Assembly (NCBI RefSeq): GCF_031082295.1 | Contig: NZ_JAVHLD010000015.1 | Location: 2,697-66,696 of the forward strand | Direction of reading: 5' to 3' | Source of the DNA: Humidesulfovibrio sp. | GTDB lineage: Bacteria; Desulfobacterota; Desulfovibrionia; Desulfovibrionales; Desulfovibrionaceae | DNA: 64,000 nucleotides | Shown here: piece after piece, positions 43,466 through 52,679 of the stretch | Layout of the letters: every line of letters starts with the position of its first letter | Numbering within the stretch: position 1 is the first letter of the stretch | Made by a program: the position numbers and the translations under genes | Notes under the pieces: model-generated | What the model was told of the DNA's origin: nothing | The model's database searches: none | What the model saw: only the letters and a program-made list of their open reading frames with translations

Positions 43466-44809
43466 TTAATTAGCCTTCACACGCTTCTTGCCGTTTTTTT
43501 TTCCGCCTCCGTACAGGGCGTCCACAGCGGACTGCACATCCGCCTCGGTGGTCATGACCGTGATGCCGCGCTCGGAGAGCACCTTGCGGGGGTTTGCGCC
43601 CACGCTGGAGGCCAGAATGGCGAAGCAGTCGGACAGGGTGTCGGCAAGGGCGTTCCAGCGGGCGTCGCCGTTGCCGGAGCCCGTTGCCACCGGTTCCGGC
43701 GCGTTGCGGGTGCCAAGCAGGCTCGGCAGGCCGTCGCGCTCGCGCGGGCCGTAGACCAGAAAGCGGATGGCCTGGCCCAGGTGCAGGTCGACCTCGAGCC
43801 CGCCGGAGCTGGCCACGGCGACATTGGCGCGGCCGGGCGAGGGCTTGGGCAGGGCCGGGTTCTGGAGATCGAGCACCGCCGCGGTCCCGGCATGCTCCAC
43901 CCAGGTGATGTCCTGGCCGCAGGGATCGGCCTCGGGAACCAGGGCGATGTGCTTTGCGGCGGCGGCGCGCAGCTCTGCCAGGCGCTCCGGCGCCAGGGGC
44001 GGCAGGGCCGGGGCTTCCAGCTCCTGCATGGCGTCCGGCTGGTCGGCGGGCTTGCTGCCGCAGCTGGACGACGTGGCGCAGGAGGAGCACTTCACGGGGG
44101 TGCAGGGCACGCTGTCGCAGCCGCAGCCGGTGGCGCCGACGGGCGTCGCCGGGGTGAAGGGCAGCACGGCCAGCATGTCCGCGCCAAGCGAGGCCACGAT
44201 GCTCGCCACGTCGGGCACGTGCTCCTCGTTGATGCCCGCGTACACGGTCATGTTGACCTTGACGAAGAGCCCGGCCTCGCGAAGGTAGCGGATGGCCTGG
44301 GCCTGGGCGTCCACAAGCAGCCGGGAGGCCTCGGGCAGCGGCAGGGTGCGCTTGCCGGGGCGAATCCAGGCGAAAAGCTTTTCCACGATGAGCGGGTCCA
44401 CCGCGTCCACCAGCAGCGTCACCTGCGAGACCCCGGCCTCGGCCAGCTGGGCGGTCAGCTCGGCGATGGAGGTGTCCTGCGGGCACAGGCCGATGGTGGT
44501 CAGCGAGAGCGACAGCTCCGGGTGGGCGGCGCGTACGGCGCGCAGCGTCTCAAGGGTCGTGGCCGGATCGGCCAGGGGGTCGCCGGGGCCGCTGATGCCC
44601 ACGGTGGAGAGCTTGACGCCTCCGTCCGTGGTGTCGGACAGCACGCGGTCCAGCCACTGGGTCACGTCGCGAGGGGAAAGGGCGCGGCCGGGGGTCTCGG
44701 GTTCGCCGAAACGGCGGCGCACGTTTGTCTTGGCGGCCACGGGCAGGAAGATGCTCCCGCCCTTGGCGCATGCGGACCTGGTGGGGCTGGGGTTGGCGGC
44801 GTTTGTCAT
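43466..44809 (-). CDS. NifB paralogue lacking radical-SAM cysteines, with NifX-like domain
   Basis: The 447-residue protein follows the NifB plan from end to end: GISGPGDPLADPATTLETL (71-89), barrel segments such as VKVNMTVYAGINEEHVPDV (184-201), and a C-terminal NifX-like domain (VAVASSGGLEVDLHLGQA). But where NifB has the three Cys of CxxxCxxC it reads TNVRRRF at 28-34, so the SAM cluster cannot form. It has a unique Cys-rich stretch at 229-250 (Cys 229, 231, 236, 241, 244, 250). The ATG has AGGAG upstream, and the frame is intact. It sits between nifK and the ferredoxin. It may be a cofactor carrier, metal donor or scaffold instead of a radical enzyme. Confidence 0.9.
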   Translation of the reverse strand: MTNAANPSPTRSACAKGGSIFLPVAAKTNVRRRFGEPETPGRALSPRDVTQWLDRVLSDTTDGGVKLSTVGISGPGDPLADPATTLETLRAVRAAHPELSLSLTTIGLCPQDTSIAELTAQLAEAGVSQVTLLVDAVDPLIVEKLFAWIRPGKRTLPLPEASRLLVDAQAQAIRYLREAGLFVKVNMTVYAGINEEHVPDVASIVASLGADMLAVLPFTPATPVGATGCGCDSVPCTPVKCSSCATSSSCGSKPADQPDAMQELEAPALPPLAPERLAELRAAAAKHIALVPEADPCGQDITWVEHAGTAAVLDLQNPALPKPSPGRANVAVASSGGLEVDLHLGQAIRFLVYGPRERDGLPSLLGTRNAPEPVATGSGNGDARWNALADTLSDCFAILASSVGANPRKVLSERGITVMTTEADVQSAVDALYGGGKKNGKKRVKAN

Positions 44810-44854
44810 CGGCGGCTCCTGTTCGCGGGCTTGAGAGTGGCGGCGTTTGTCCCG

Positions 44855-44898
44855 CCCCCGGTCCGGCGCCGTCTGCTGGACGGGGCGCGGACCGGGGG
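44855..44898 (-). promoter_or_regulatory. Strong hairpin between nifK and the NifB-like gene
   Basis: CCCCCGGTCCG (44855-44865) pairs with CGGACCGGGGG (44888-44898), an 11-bp perfect stem with a 22-base loop. It sits in the 99-bp gap after nifK. There is no T-run after it in the transcribed direction. It could protect the nifHDK part of the message or reduce expression of the cofactor genes. Confidence 0.6.
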
Positions 44899-44908
44899 GC
44901 AGGGGAGG

Positions 44909-46282
44909 TTAAAGGGTCAGCTCGAACTGGGTCTCGGAGTCGTCACGGTCCTTGCGGTCGAGGAGGAGGCCCAGAATCTTCTCCAGCAGGCGCAGGCCGC
45001 CCTTGTAGCCGACGGTGGGGAAGTACTGGTGCCCAACGCGGTCAAGGATGGGGAAGCCCCAGCGCAGGAACGGGAGGTCCTCGTCGCGGGAGATATACTT
45101 GCCGTAGGTGTTGCCGATGAGCAGATCCACGGGCTCGTTCTTGATCCACTGGTGCAGCAGGAACATGTCGCCGCCGGCCTTGACGTTCACCTCGTAGGGC
45201 AGGTGGGCGGTGAGCTCCTTGATGCGCTTTTCGAACTTGCTGCCCGGAGTGCCGGTGACCATGTGCGTGGGCCACATGTCGATGGACACCAGGAACTCGG
45301 TCATGGCGATGAGCTGGTCGGGATCGCCGAAGAGGGCGACCTTCTTCTGGTAGTAGTACTGGTGGGAGTCGCTGATCATGTCCACCAGCTGGCCGCGCTC
45401 GCGGGTGATCTCCTCGGGCACGGAGGTGCCCGCGATGATGCGCAGGGCGTCGACGAAGCGGTCCGTGGCCTTCAGGCCGAAGGGCATGTCCAGCACCTTG
45501 CAGGGCACCTTGCAGCGCGTGTCCAGGCTGCGCGCGGCGTCCGCGCTGCACCACTCGCCCAGAGCCAGGGTGCCGACTGCGTCGCCGGCTTCCTTCAGCT
45601 CCTTCATGGTCACGCCGCCTTCCGGGAACATGTGGTACTCTCCGGAGAGAGGACCGTTCAGCACGCCGGAGGTGTCGGGGAAGAGCGTGATGGGCACGGC
45701 CATGAGAGCCGCCAGGCGCTTGAGCTCCTCCATGTCCGCGGGCTCGACCCAGCCGGGGATGACGTTGACCTTGCCGTTCTTCTTGCCGGTGTTCTCGGCC
45801 ACCTCGGTCATGCCCTTGACCATGTTCGAGAAGCCGGTGACGTGCGAGCCGATGTAGGACGGCGTGTTGCAGTAGATGATGTGCTTGCCCTTGGGCACCA
45901 GGCCGGACTTCTCCGCCTTGTCGCGGATCTGCTTGATGTCGTCGCCGATGGTTTCCGACAGGCAGGTGGTGTGCACGGCGATGACTTCCGGCTCATAGAC
46001 CGTGAAGATGTTCTCGATGGCCTGCAGCAGGTTGGCCTGTCCGCCGAAGACGCTGGCGCCCTCGGTGAAGGAGCTGGTGGCCGCGCTGATGGGCTCCTTG
46101 TAGTGCTTGGTGAGCGCGCTTCTGTGGTAGGCGCAGCAACCCTGGGAGCCGTGGCTGTGGGGCAGGCATCCGTGGACGCCGAGCGCCGCGTACATGGCGC
46201 CGATGGGCTGGCAGGTCTTGGCCGGGTTCACGACCAGGGCGCTGCGTTCCTTGATTTCCTTGGGTGTGTGTCTGAGCAACAT
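44909..46282 (-). CDS. nifK: Nitrogenase MoFe protein beta subunit NifK
   Basis: NifK forms the alpha2beta2 MoFe protein with NifD and holds half of the P-cluster. The 457 residues are shorter than Azotobacter NifK because the long N-terminal extension is absent, as in the group with nifI genes. P-cluster cysteines are in NPAKTCQP, HGSQGCCAYHR and HTTCLSETIGDD. The start is 14 bp after nifD on the same strand. Confidence 0.97.
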   Translation of the reverse strand: MLLRHTPKEIKERSALVVNPAKTCQPIGAMYAALGVHGCLPHSHGSQGCCAYHRSALTKHYKEPISAATSSFTEGASVFGGQANLLQAIENIFTVYEPEVIAVHTTCLSETIGDDIKQIRDKAEKSGLVPKGKHIIYCNTPSYIGSHVTGFSNMVKGMTEVAENTGKKNGKVNVIPGWVEPADMEELKRLAALMAVPITLFPDTSGVLNGPLSGEYHMFPEGGVTMKELKEAGDAVGTLALGEWCSADAARSLDTRCKVPCKVLDMPFGLKATDRFVDALRIIAGTSVPEEITRERGQLVDMISDSHQYYYQKKVALFGDPDQLIAMTEFLVSIDMWPTHMVTGTPGSKFEKRIKELTAHLPYEVNVKAGGDMFLLHQWIKNEPVDLLIGNTYGKYISRDEDLPFLRWGFPILDRVGHQYFPTVGYKGGLRLLEKILGLLLDRKDRDDSETQFELTL

Positions 46283-46295
46283 AGTGTGATCCTCG

Positions 46296-47930
46296 CTATT
46301 CCCAGACGTAGGTGGCCGAGAGTTCGGGGTTCTCCTGCCAGGGGGCCTTCATGAAACCCCAGACCTTGCTGTTCACCAGGCGGTCGATTTCCTTGTAGAA
46401 ATTTACCGCGCCCTGGAATCCGGCATAGGGTCCGCCGTAGTCGTAGCTGTGCAGCTGCTTCAGGGGGATGCCGAGCTTCTGGATGGAGTACTTCTCCTTG
46501 ATGCCCGCGCAGAAGATGTCGGGCTTGATCATTTCCACAAGCTTCTCGGCCTCGTACTGATTGAGGTCGTCGATGACGAGGGTGCCCTTGTCCATGTCCG
46601 GGATCAGGCCCTTGTAGTCCTTGAACTCGAAGCCGGAGTCGGTGAGCGCCTTCATCTCCTCCTCGCTCTTGCGGGGGGCGAAGCGCTCCGGGTCGGCCTC
46701 GACCTCGATCTCCTCGATGTTGCGGGAGTCGGCGTCGACCTTGAGGCCCGGGATGACTTCGCGGCCCTCGTAGTCGTCGCGGTGGCCGAACTCGTAGCCG
46801 GTGGACACGGTCTTCATGCCGAGTTCATTGAAGAGCTCCATGTAGTGGTGCGCGCGCGAGCCGCCCACGAAGAGCATGGCCGTCTTGCCCTCGGTGCGGG
46901 GCTTGATGTCCTCAAGGGCTGCCTTCACGGCGGGCATTTCGGCGGCGATGACGGCCTCAATGCGGTCGATGAGCGTCTTGTCGCCGAAGTACTGGCCGAT
47001 CTTGCGCAGGGACTTGGCGGTGGCCTCGGCCCCGATGAAGTTCACCTTGATCCAGGGGATGCCGTACTTGGTCTCCAGCATGTCGGCCACGTAGTTGATG
47101 GAGCGGTGGCACATGACGCAGGACAGGTCGGCCGTGTGCGCGCTGGCGAACTGGTCGTAGGTGGAGTTGCCGGAGAAGGTGGCGATGTTGGTGATGCCGC
47201 ACAGCTTCAGGATGCGGTCGATCTCGAAGCCGTCGCCGCCGATGTTGTACTCGCCCAGCAGGTTGATCTTGTATTCGCCGGGCTTCTTTTCGTCGTTCTG
47301 GCCCACGAGGTGCTTGAACACCTGGTTGTTGGCGATGTGGTGGCCGGCGGACTGGCTTACTCCCTTGTAGCCCTCGCAGGAGAAGGCGAAGACGTTGCAG
47401 TCGCCGAACTTGTCCTTCATCTCCTTGGCCACGGCGTGGATGTCGTCGCCGATGAGGCCCACGGGGCAGGTGGCGAACACGGCGATGCCCTTGGGGTGGA
47501 AGAGGTCGTAGGCTTCCTGGATGGCCGCCTTGAGCTTCTTCTCGCCGCCGAAGATGACGTCGGAATCCTGCATGTCGGTGGAGAAGGCGTAGGTCATGTA
47601 GTTCTCGCCGGTCTCGCCCGCGTCGGTCTGGTTGCGGCGGGTGAGCCACGCGTAGAAGCTGCAGCCGATGGGGCCGTGCACCAGGTTCACGATGTCGCGG
47701 GTGGGGCCCATGATGACGCCCTTGCAACCTGCGTAGGTGCAGCCGCGCATGGTGATGATGCCGGGGATGGTGCGCACGTTTGCCTGGATTTCCGGCGTGG
47801 TGTTCGAGAGGGCCTCATTGATGAGGATGGACGAGGCGCGCTTGCGGGCCACCTTGGGGGGATACTTCTTGAGCATCTCCTCCTTGACCTCGGCTGGGGT
47901 CCACTGCGCGGGCTTGCTCTGTGTGGCCAT
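46296..47930 (-). CDS. nifD: Nitrogenase MoFe protein alpha subunit NifD
   Basis: NifD carries the FeMo cofactor where N2 is reduced. The 544 residues have P-cluster cysteines C64, C90 and C155 and cofactor ligands C274 (VMCHRSINY) and H494 (QLHSYDYGGPY). A stretch of about 50 residues beyond the Azotobacter protein lies near residues 385-440 (rich in Glu and Asp), the insert known in Clostridium-type NifD. That fits the class with nifI1/I2. Full-length and intact. Confidence 0.98.
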   Translation of the reverse strand: MATQSKPAQWTPAEVKEEMLKKYPPKVARKRASSILINEALSNTTPEIQANVRTIPGIITMRGCTYAGCKGVIMGPTRDIVNLVHGPIGCSFYAWLTRRNQTDAGETGENYMTYAFSTDMQDSDVIFGGEKKLKAAIQEAYDLFHPKGIAVFATCPVGLIGDDIHAVAKEMKDKFGDCNVFAFSCEGYKGVSQSAGHHIANNQVFKHLVGQNDEKKPGEYKINLLGEYNIGGDGFEIDRILKLCGITNIATFSGNSTYDQFASAHTADLSCVMCHRSINYVADMLETKYGIPWIKVNFIGAEATAKSLRKIGQYFGDKTLIDRIEAVIAAEMPAVKAALEDIKPRTEGKTAMLFVGGSRAHHYMELFNELGMKTVSTGYEFGHRDDYEGREVIPGLKVDADSRNIEEIEVEADPERFAPRKSEEEMKALTDSGFEFKDYKGLIPDMDKGTLVIDDLNQYEAEKLVEMIKPDIFCAGIKEKYSIQKLGIPLKQLHSYDYGGPYAGFQGAVNFYKEIDRLVNSKVWGFMKAPWQENPELSATYVWE

Positions 47931-47964
47931 GGTATTGGCTCCTTACCCTTGTGATGACGGGCCG

Positions 47965-48339
47965 TTAGATGATGGACTTTTCGCCGGACTCGGCGGTGCG
48001 CACGCGCACGGCGTCAGTCATGGGCATGACGAAGATCTTGCCGTCGCCAGGCTTGCCGGTCTGGTTCACCTCGATGAGGGTCTTGACCACGGACTTCACG
48101 GCCTTGTCCGGCACCACCACGGAGATCATGCGCTTGGGATACAGCTTGCCCTTTTCGCCCAGGAGCGCGGCAGCCTCTTCGTAGCCGCTGGCGGCGCCCT
48201 CCAGCACGTGGGGGTTGGCCAGGCCGACGCCGCGTCCCTGCGCCTCATGGGCGAAGAAGCCGTCGATGCCGGCATCGGTGAGAGCCTGCTTGGTGCGGTT
48301 CATCATGTTCATGCGCACCACCGCGATGACTTCCTTCAT
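47965..48339 (-). CDS. nifI2: PII-like nitrogenase regulator NifI2
   Basis: NifI2 is a PII signal protein that with NifI1 binds and blocks the MoFe protein when ammonium is available, and lets go on 2-oxoglutarate. The 124 residues have the PII fold, with the T-loop (QGRGVGLANP...GKLYPKRMIS) and B-loop TGKPGDGKIFVMP. It lacks the uridylylation Tyr at the GlnB position. It lies 4 bp after nifI1 and before nifD. Confidence 0.92.
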   Translation of the reverse strand: MKEVIAVVRMNMMNRTKQALTDAGIDGFFAHEAQGRGVGLANPHVLEGAASGYEEAAALLGEKGKLYPKRMISVVVPDKAVKSVVKTLIEVNQTGKPGDGKIFVMPMTDAVRVRTAESGEKSII

Positions 48340-48343
48340 GGGG

Positions 48344-48688
48344 CTACGCCTCCTCGGGTGTGGCCGTTTCGCAAACGCCGGAGCTGACGGTGTAGACCTC
48401 GTCCACGGGGCAGATGAAGATCTTGCCGTCGCCGAAGGCGCCCTTCTTGCCGGAGCGGGCGGCGGTCATGATGGTCTCCACCACGAAGTCGCGGTCGGCG
48501 TTCTTGACCACGCTCATGAGCATGGTCTTGGGGATCTCGTCATAGGTGACCTCGCCGATCTTGATGCCGCGCTGCTTGCCGCGCCCGGCCACGGAGAACT
48601 TGGTCACTGCGGGGAATCCGGCGTCCATGAGGGCCGCCAGGACGTCATCAGCCTTCTCGGGACGGACGATTGCTCTCACCATGATCAT
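48344..48688 (-). CDS. nifI1: PII-like nitrogenase regulator NifI1
   Basis: NifI1 is the partner of NifI2. The 114-residue protein starts MIMVRAIVRPEKADDV, typical of NifI1, with B-loop SGKKGAFGDGKIFI. I start at the ATG at 48688 because GGAGGAAATTCAT precedes it. The location between nifH and nifD is diagnostic for the archaeal/clostridial/deltaproteobacterial type of post-translational control, which replaces DraT/DraG. Confidence 0.93.
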   Translation of the reverse strand: MIMVRAIVRPEKADDVLAALMDAGFPAVTKFSVAGRGKQRGIKIGEVTYDEIPKTMLMSVVKNADRDFVVETIMTAARSGKKGAFGDGKIFICPVDEVYTVSSGVCETATPEEA

Positions 48689-48719
48689 ATGAATTTCCTC
48701 CTTGCCTTTCGCGTTGTGG

Positions 48720-49703
<984 letters not shown>

Positions 49704-49810
49704 CTACATACCAAAAGTGTATGAACTACGTTTTTGTATGCTGGTCGGCGGCGGGGATGGACTGTGAGCAACATGCTGAAATTGCAGTTCTTGCCCCCAC
49801 ATCGAGCGTT

Positions 49811-49826
49811 TGGCATCAGAGGTGCA
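49811..49826 (+). promoter_or_regulatory. Sigma-54 promoter of the nifV-mod unit
   Basis: TGGCATC-AGAG-GTGCA has the GG-N10-GC spacing of sigma-54 sites. It is 30 bases before the nifV ATG, with the start site near 49837 and the ribosome site AGGGAGGG just after. It is opposite to the nifH promoter, so one intergenic region serves both. Confidence 0.7.
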
Positions 49827-49856
49827 ACCCTCCTTGCCAAGACCAAGGGAGGGCGT

Positions 49857-50981
49857 ATGCTCATCGACAGTACGCTGAGGGAAGGGGCACAGGCCTACGG
49901 AGTCTACTTTTCAACCGCAGCACGCCGCCGCATGGCCGAGATCATGGCCGCAGCCGGGGTCGACGAGATCGAGTGCGGCTGGCTGGGCCAGGAGGGCCTG
50001 CCGGAGTTCATGGCATGGGCCAGGGAGAAGCTGCCCCGGCTGGAACAGGGGGGGCCGGCGCTTTCGCTCTGGTGTCCCTGCCGCGAGGCCGACGTGCGCG
50101 AGGCCGCAGCCCTTGGCGTGGACCGCCTGAACATCGGCGCGCCGTCCTCGTCCGCGCACCGGCAGAAGCGCCTGGGGTTGTCCCTGGCCGAGATGTGCGA
50201 GCGCGTGGACTACGTGGTGGGCGCGGCTCGCGCCGCCATGGTCCCCTACATTTCCGTCGGCCTGGAGGATGTCTCCCGGGCCGCCCCGCATGAGGCCCTG
50301 GCCCTGGCCCGCGTTGCCGTGCAGGCTGGCGCCTCGCGCATCCGCCTGTCGGACACGGTGGGTGTGCTGACGCCGCTCTCCACGGCCCGGCTGCTGGGGA
50401 GCTTCCTGCGCGAGATCGCCGTGCCGGTGGCCTTCCACGGCCATAACGACCTGGGCATGGCCACGGCCAACGCCGTCACGGCGCTGGAGTGCGGTGCGGG
50501 CTTTGTGGATGTCTCGGCCCTGGGCCTAGGCGAACGGGCGGGCATCGCGGCCCTGGAGGAGGTGGCCGCCTGGCTGGCCCTGCGCGCCTCTGCCGCCATG
50601 CAGGGGCAGGCCGTTTACGACGTCCCGGCCCTGCGCGAGCTGTGCCGGCTGGCTGCACAGGCCGCCAAGACGACAGTGCCGCGCAACAAGGCCGTGGCCG
50701 GGGAAGATGTCTTCGCCGCGGAGTCGGGCATTCATGTGCACGGCCTGTTGCGTGATCCGTCCCTGTTCGAGCCCTTCGCCCCCGAAGCCGTCGGTGCCAC
50801 CCGGCGCGTGGGGGTCGGGTCCAAGAGCGGCGGCGCGGCGGTGAGCGCCACCCTGGCGCGGCTGAGCAGGCCGTCCGACCGCGGTTGCGGTGGCGACGCA
50901 AGCCTTATGGAGCGGGTGCGCACGCTTGCCTGTCGCCTGGGCCGCCCGCTCACCGATTCGGAATTGCTGGGAGTCCTGTAG
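49857..50981 (+). CDS. nifV: Homocitrate synthase NifV
   Basis: NifV makes homocitrate, the organic ligand of FeMo-co, from acetyl-CoA and 2-oxoglutarate. The 374 residues have the DRE-TIM barrel start DSTLREGAQ, the metal-binding FHGHNDLGMA, and ESGIHVHG near residue 285. I chose the ATG at 49857 since a strong site precedes it and the longer frame lacks family similarity. First gene of the plus-strand unit. Confidence 0.93.
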   Translation: MLIDSTLREGAQAYGVYFSTAARRRMAEIMAAAGVDEIECGWLGQEGLPEFMAWAREKLPRLEQGGPALSLWCPCREADVREAAALGVDRLNIGAPSSSAHRQKRLGLSLAEMCERVDYVVGAARAAMVPYISVGLEDVSRAAPHEALALARVAVQAGASRIRLSDTVGVLTPLSTARLLGSFLREIAVPVAFHGHNDLGMATANAVTALECGAGFVDVSALGLGERAGIAALEEVAAWLALRASAAMQGQAVYDVPALRELCRLAAQAAKTTVPRNKAVAGEDVFAAESGIHVHGLLRDPSLFEPFAPEAVGATRRVGVGSKSGGAAVSATLARLSRPSDRGCGGDASLMERVRTLACRLGRPLTDSELLGVL

Positions 50982-51012
50982 CCCGCGCCCAGCGCGGCGG
51001 AAGGAGTGCGTC

Positions 51013-51201
51013 ATGAGCCTGGAGCATGTTTTCAAGAGAATTCTGGATGCCTTGTGGAAGCTTGGCGGCATCGGCGCCGCGGCGGACTTGAGCATGGAGC
51101 ACTTCTGCGATGACTGGGACGCTGGCTGTCCGGTGCTCGCCTGTGCCGAGAACGCCCCCCTGGAGTGCGAGCCCTGCCGTAGCGGCTGTCCCCGCGTATG
51201 A
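51013..51201 (+). CDS. Cys-rich 62-residue protein between nifV and modB
   Basis: I do not recognise this family. The ATG at 51013 has AAGGAG 7 bases upstream. The first 30 residues form a helix, and the rest has six cysteines (HFCDD, AGCPVLAC, LECEPCRSGC), enough for a metal cluster or zinc. The stop overlaps the start of modB (ATGA), so it is translated with molybdate uptake. It may handle Mo, Fe or homocitrate delivery. That is only inference. Confidence 0.75.
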   Translation: MSLEHVFKRILDALWKLGGIGAAADLSMEHFCDDWDAGCPVLACAENAPLECEPCRSGCPRV

Positions 51202-51878
51202 CCGAGCTGCTGCTGCAGGCGCTCGTGCCGCTGGCGCTGACCCTCAAGGTCGCGCTCACGGCCACTGCCGGGGCTTGCGCGCTCGGCGTCGGGGCGGGTT
51301 TCGCGCTGTCCAGGCGCGGCCTGCCCGGCCGGGAACTGCTCGACGCCATCTGCGCCTTGCCGCTGGTGCTGCCGCCCACGGTCATCGGCTACTACCTGCT
51401 GGTGCTCTTCGGACGGCGCGGGTGGCTGGGCCAGTGGCTGCAGGAGAGCTTCGGCGTGAGCCTTGTGTTCACCTGGCAGGGGGCGGCCCTGGCAGCCTGC
51501 GTGGTGGCCTTTCCGCTGGTGTGCAAGGCCGCGCGCACGGCCTTCGAGGGCGTGGACGAGAACCTGGAGCATGCCGCACGCAGCCTCGGGGCGACAGAGT
51601 GCGCGGTGTTCCTGCGCGTGAGCCTGCCCCTGGCCTGGCGGGGGGTGCTCTCCGGCACCATGCTGGCCCTGGCCCGGGCCATGGGCGAGTTCGGTGCCAC
51701 GCTGATGCTCGCTGGCAACCTGCCGGGCCGCACCCAGACGCTGTCGCTGGCCGTGTACGACGCGGCCCAGGCCGGGCGCGACAACGAGGCGCTGTTCCTG
51801 GTAGTGCTGACTTCCCTGGTGTGCATCAGCCTGCTGCTGGCCTCTGGCAAATTTCTCAAGGCCTTACCCGCAACCTGA
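51198..51878 (+). CDS. modB: Molybdate ABC transporter permease ModB
   Basis: ModB is the membrane part of the molybdate importer. The 226-residue protein has about five membrane helices and the permease loop EHAARSLGATECAVFLRVSL, the EAA motif that contacts the ATPase. The start overlaps the Cys-rich gene by four bases. It is placed before modA, unlike the usual A-B-C order. Confidence 0.94.
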   Translation: MTELLLQALVPLALTLKVALTATAGACALGVGAGFALSRRGLPGRELLDAICALPLVLPPTVIGYYLLVLFGRRGWLGQWLQESFGVSLVFTWQGAALAACVVAFPLVCKAARTAFEGVDENLEHAARSLGATECAVFLRVSLPLAWRGVLSGTMLALARAMGEFGATLMLAGNLPGRTQTLSLAVYDAAQAGRDNEALFLVVLTSLVCISLLLASGKFLKALPAT

Positions 51879-51893
51879 AGCAAAGGAGCCTCC

Positions 51894-52667
51894 ATGTCGC
51901 GCCTCAAGACCGTCGTTGGCTTCCTGGCCCTGTGCCTGCTGCTCCTGGCGCGCGTTGCCCCGGCCCAGGCCGCCGGGCAGAGGGCGGAGATCATCGTTTC
52001 CGCCGCCGCCAGCCTGACCAACGCCTTCGACGCAGTGAAGAAGGGCTTCGAGGCGTCGCACCAAGGGGTGGCGGTGGTGAGCAACTACGCGGCCTCCGGG
52101 GTGCTGCTCCGGCAGATGGAGAGTGGCGCGCCCGTGGACGTGTTCGCCAGCGCGGACCAGAAGACCATGGACCAGGCCGTGGCCAAGGGGCTGGTGGACA
52201 AGGGCTCGCGGCGCGATTTCGTCCGCAATGCCGTGGTGCTGGTCGTCCCGGGGGATTCCCGGTTGAACGTGAAGTCCGCCGCGGACCTGGCCCGGCCCGA
52301 GGTGGCCCGCATCTCTCTGGGGAATCCCGACATCGTGCCCGCCGGGCGCTACGCGAAGGAATATCTGGAGAGCACCGGGCAGTGGGCGGGGCTGACGCAA
52401 AAGTACATCTTCGGCAACAACGTGCGCCAGGTGCTGGACTACGTCACCCGGGGCGAGGTGGACGCGGCCTTTGTCTTCGCCACAGACGCGCAGAAGGCGG
52501 GCGCGAAGGTGCGCGTGGTCCAGACCGCCGAGGGCAAGACCCCGGCCCTGTACCCCGTCGCCGTGAGCGCCACCGGCGGGAAGCCCGCGGCCAAGGCCTT
52601 TGTGGACTATCTGCTGAGCGCCGAAGGGCAGCGAATCCTCGCGGCCTTCGGCTTCAGGAAGCCGTAG
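51894..52667 (+). CDS. modA: Molybdate-binding protein ModA
   Basis: ModA catches molybdate in the periplasm. The 257 residues begin with a signal peptide (hydrophobic 8-21, cleavage likely after AQA). The mature part has the SAAASLTNAFDAVKKGFE start and ASGVLLRQMESGAPVDVF, typical of ModA. AAGGAG stands before the ATG. It supplies Mo for nitrogenase. Confidence 0.95.
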   Translation: MSRLKTVVGFLALCLLLLARVAPAQAAGQRAEIIVSAAASLTNAFDAVKKGFEASHQGVAVVSNYAASGVLLRQMESGAPVDVFASADQKTMDQAVAKGLVDKGSRRDFVRNAVVLVVPGDSRLNVKSAADLARPEVARISLGNPDIVPAGRYAKEYLESTGQWAGLTQKYIFGNNVRQVLDYVTRGEVDAAFVFATDAQKAGAKVRVVQTAEGKTPALYPVAVSATGGKPAAKAFVDYLLSAEGQRILAAFGFRKP

Positions 52668-52679
52668 CAAGGAGTCCCC

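Noticed and set aside
43466-44809. NifB-like gene as a simple frameshifted nifB
   Set aside because: Other frames around 44700-44730 do not give the CxxxCxxC motif, and the frame is intact over its full length.
43424-46354. 976-codon open frame on the plus strand, antisense to nifK and the NifB-like gene
   Set aside because: Composition (Gly, Val, His and Ala repeats) is that of a GC-rich antisense shadow; the minus strand codes for clear Nif proteins.
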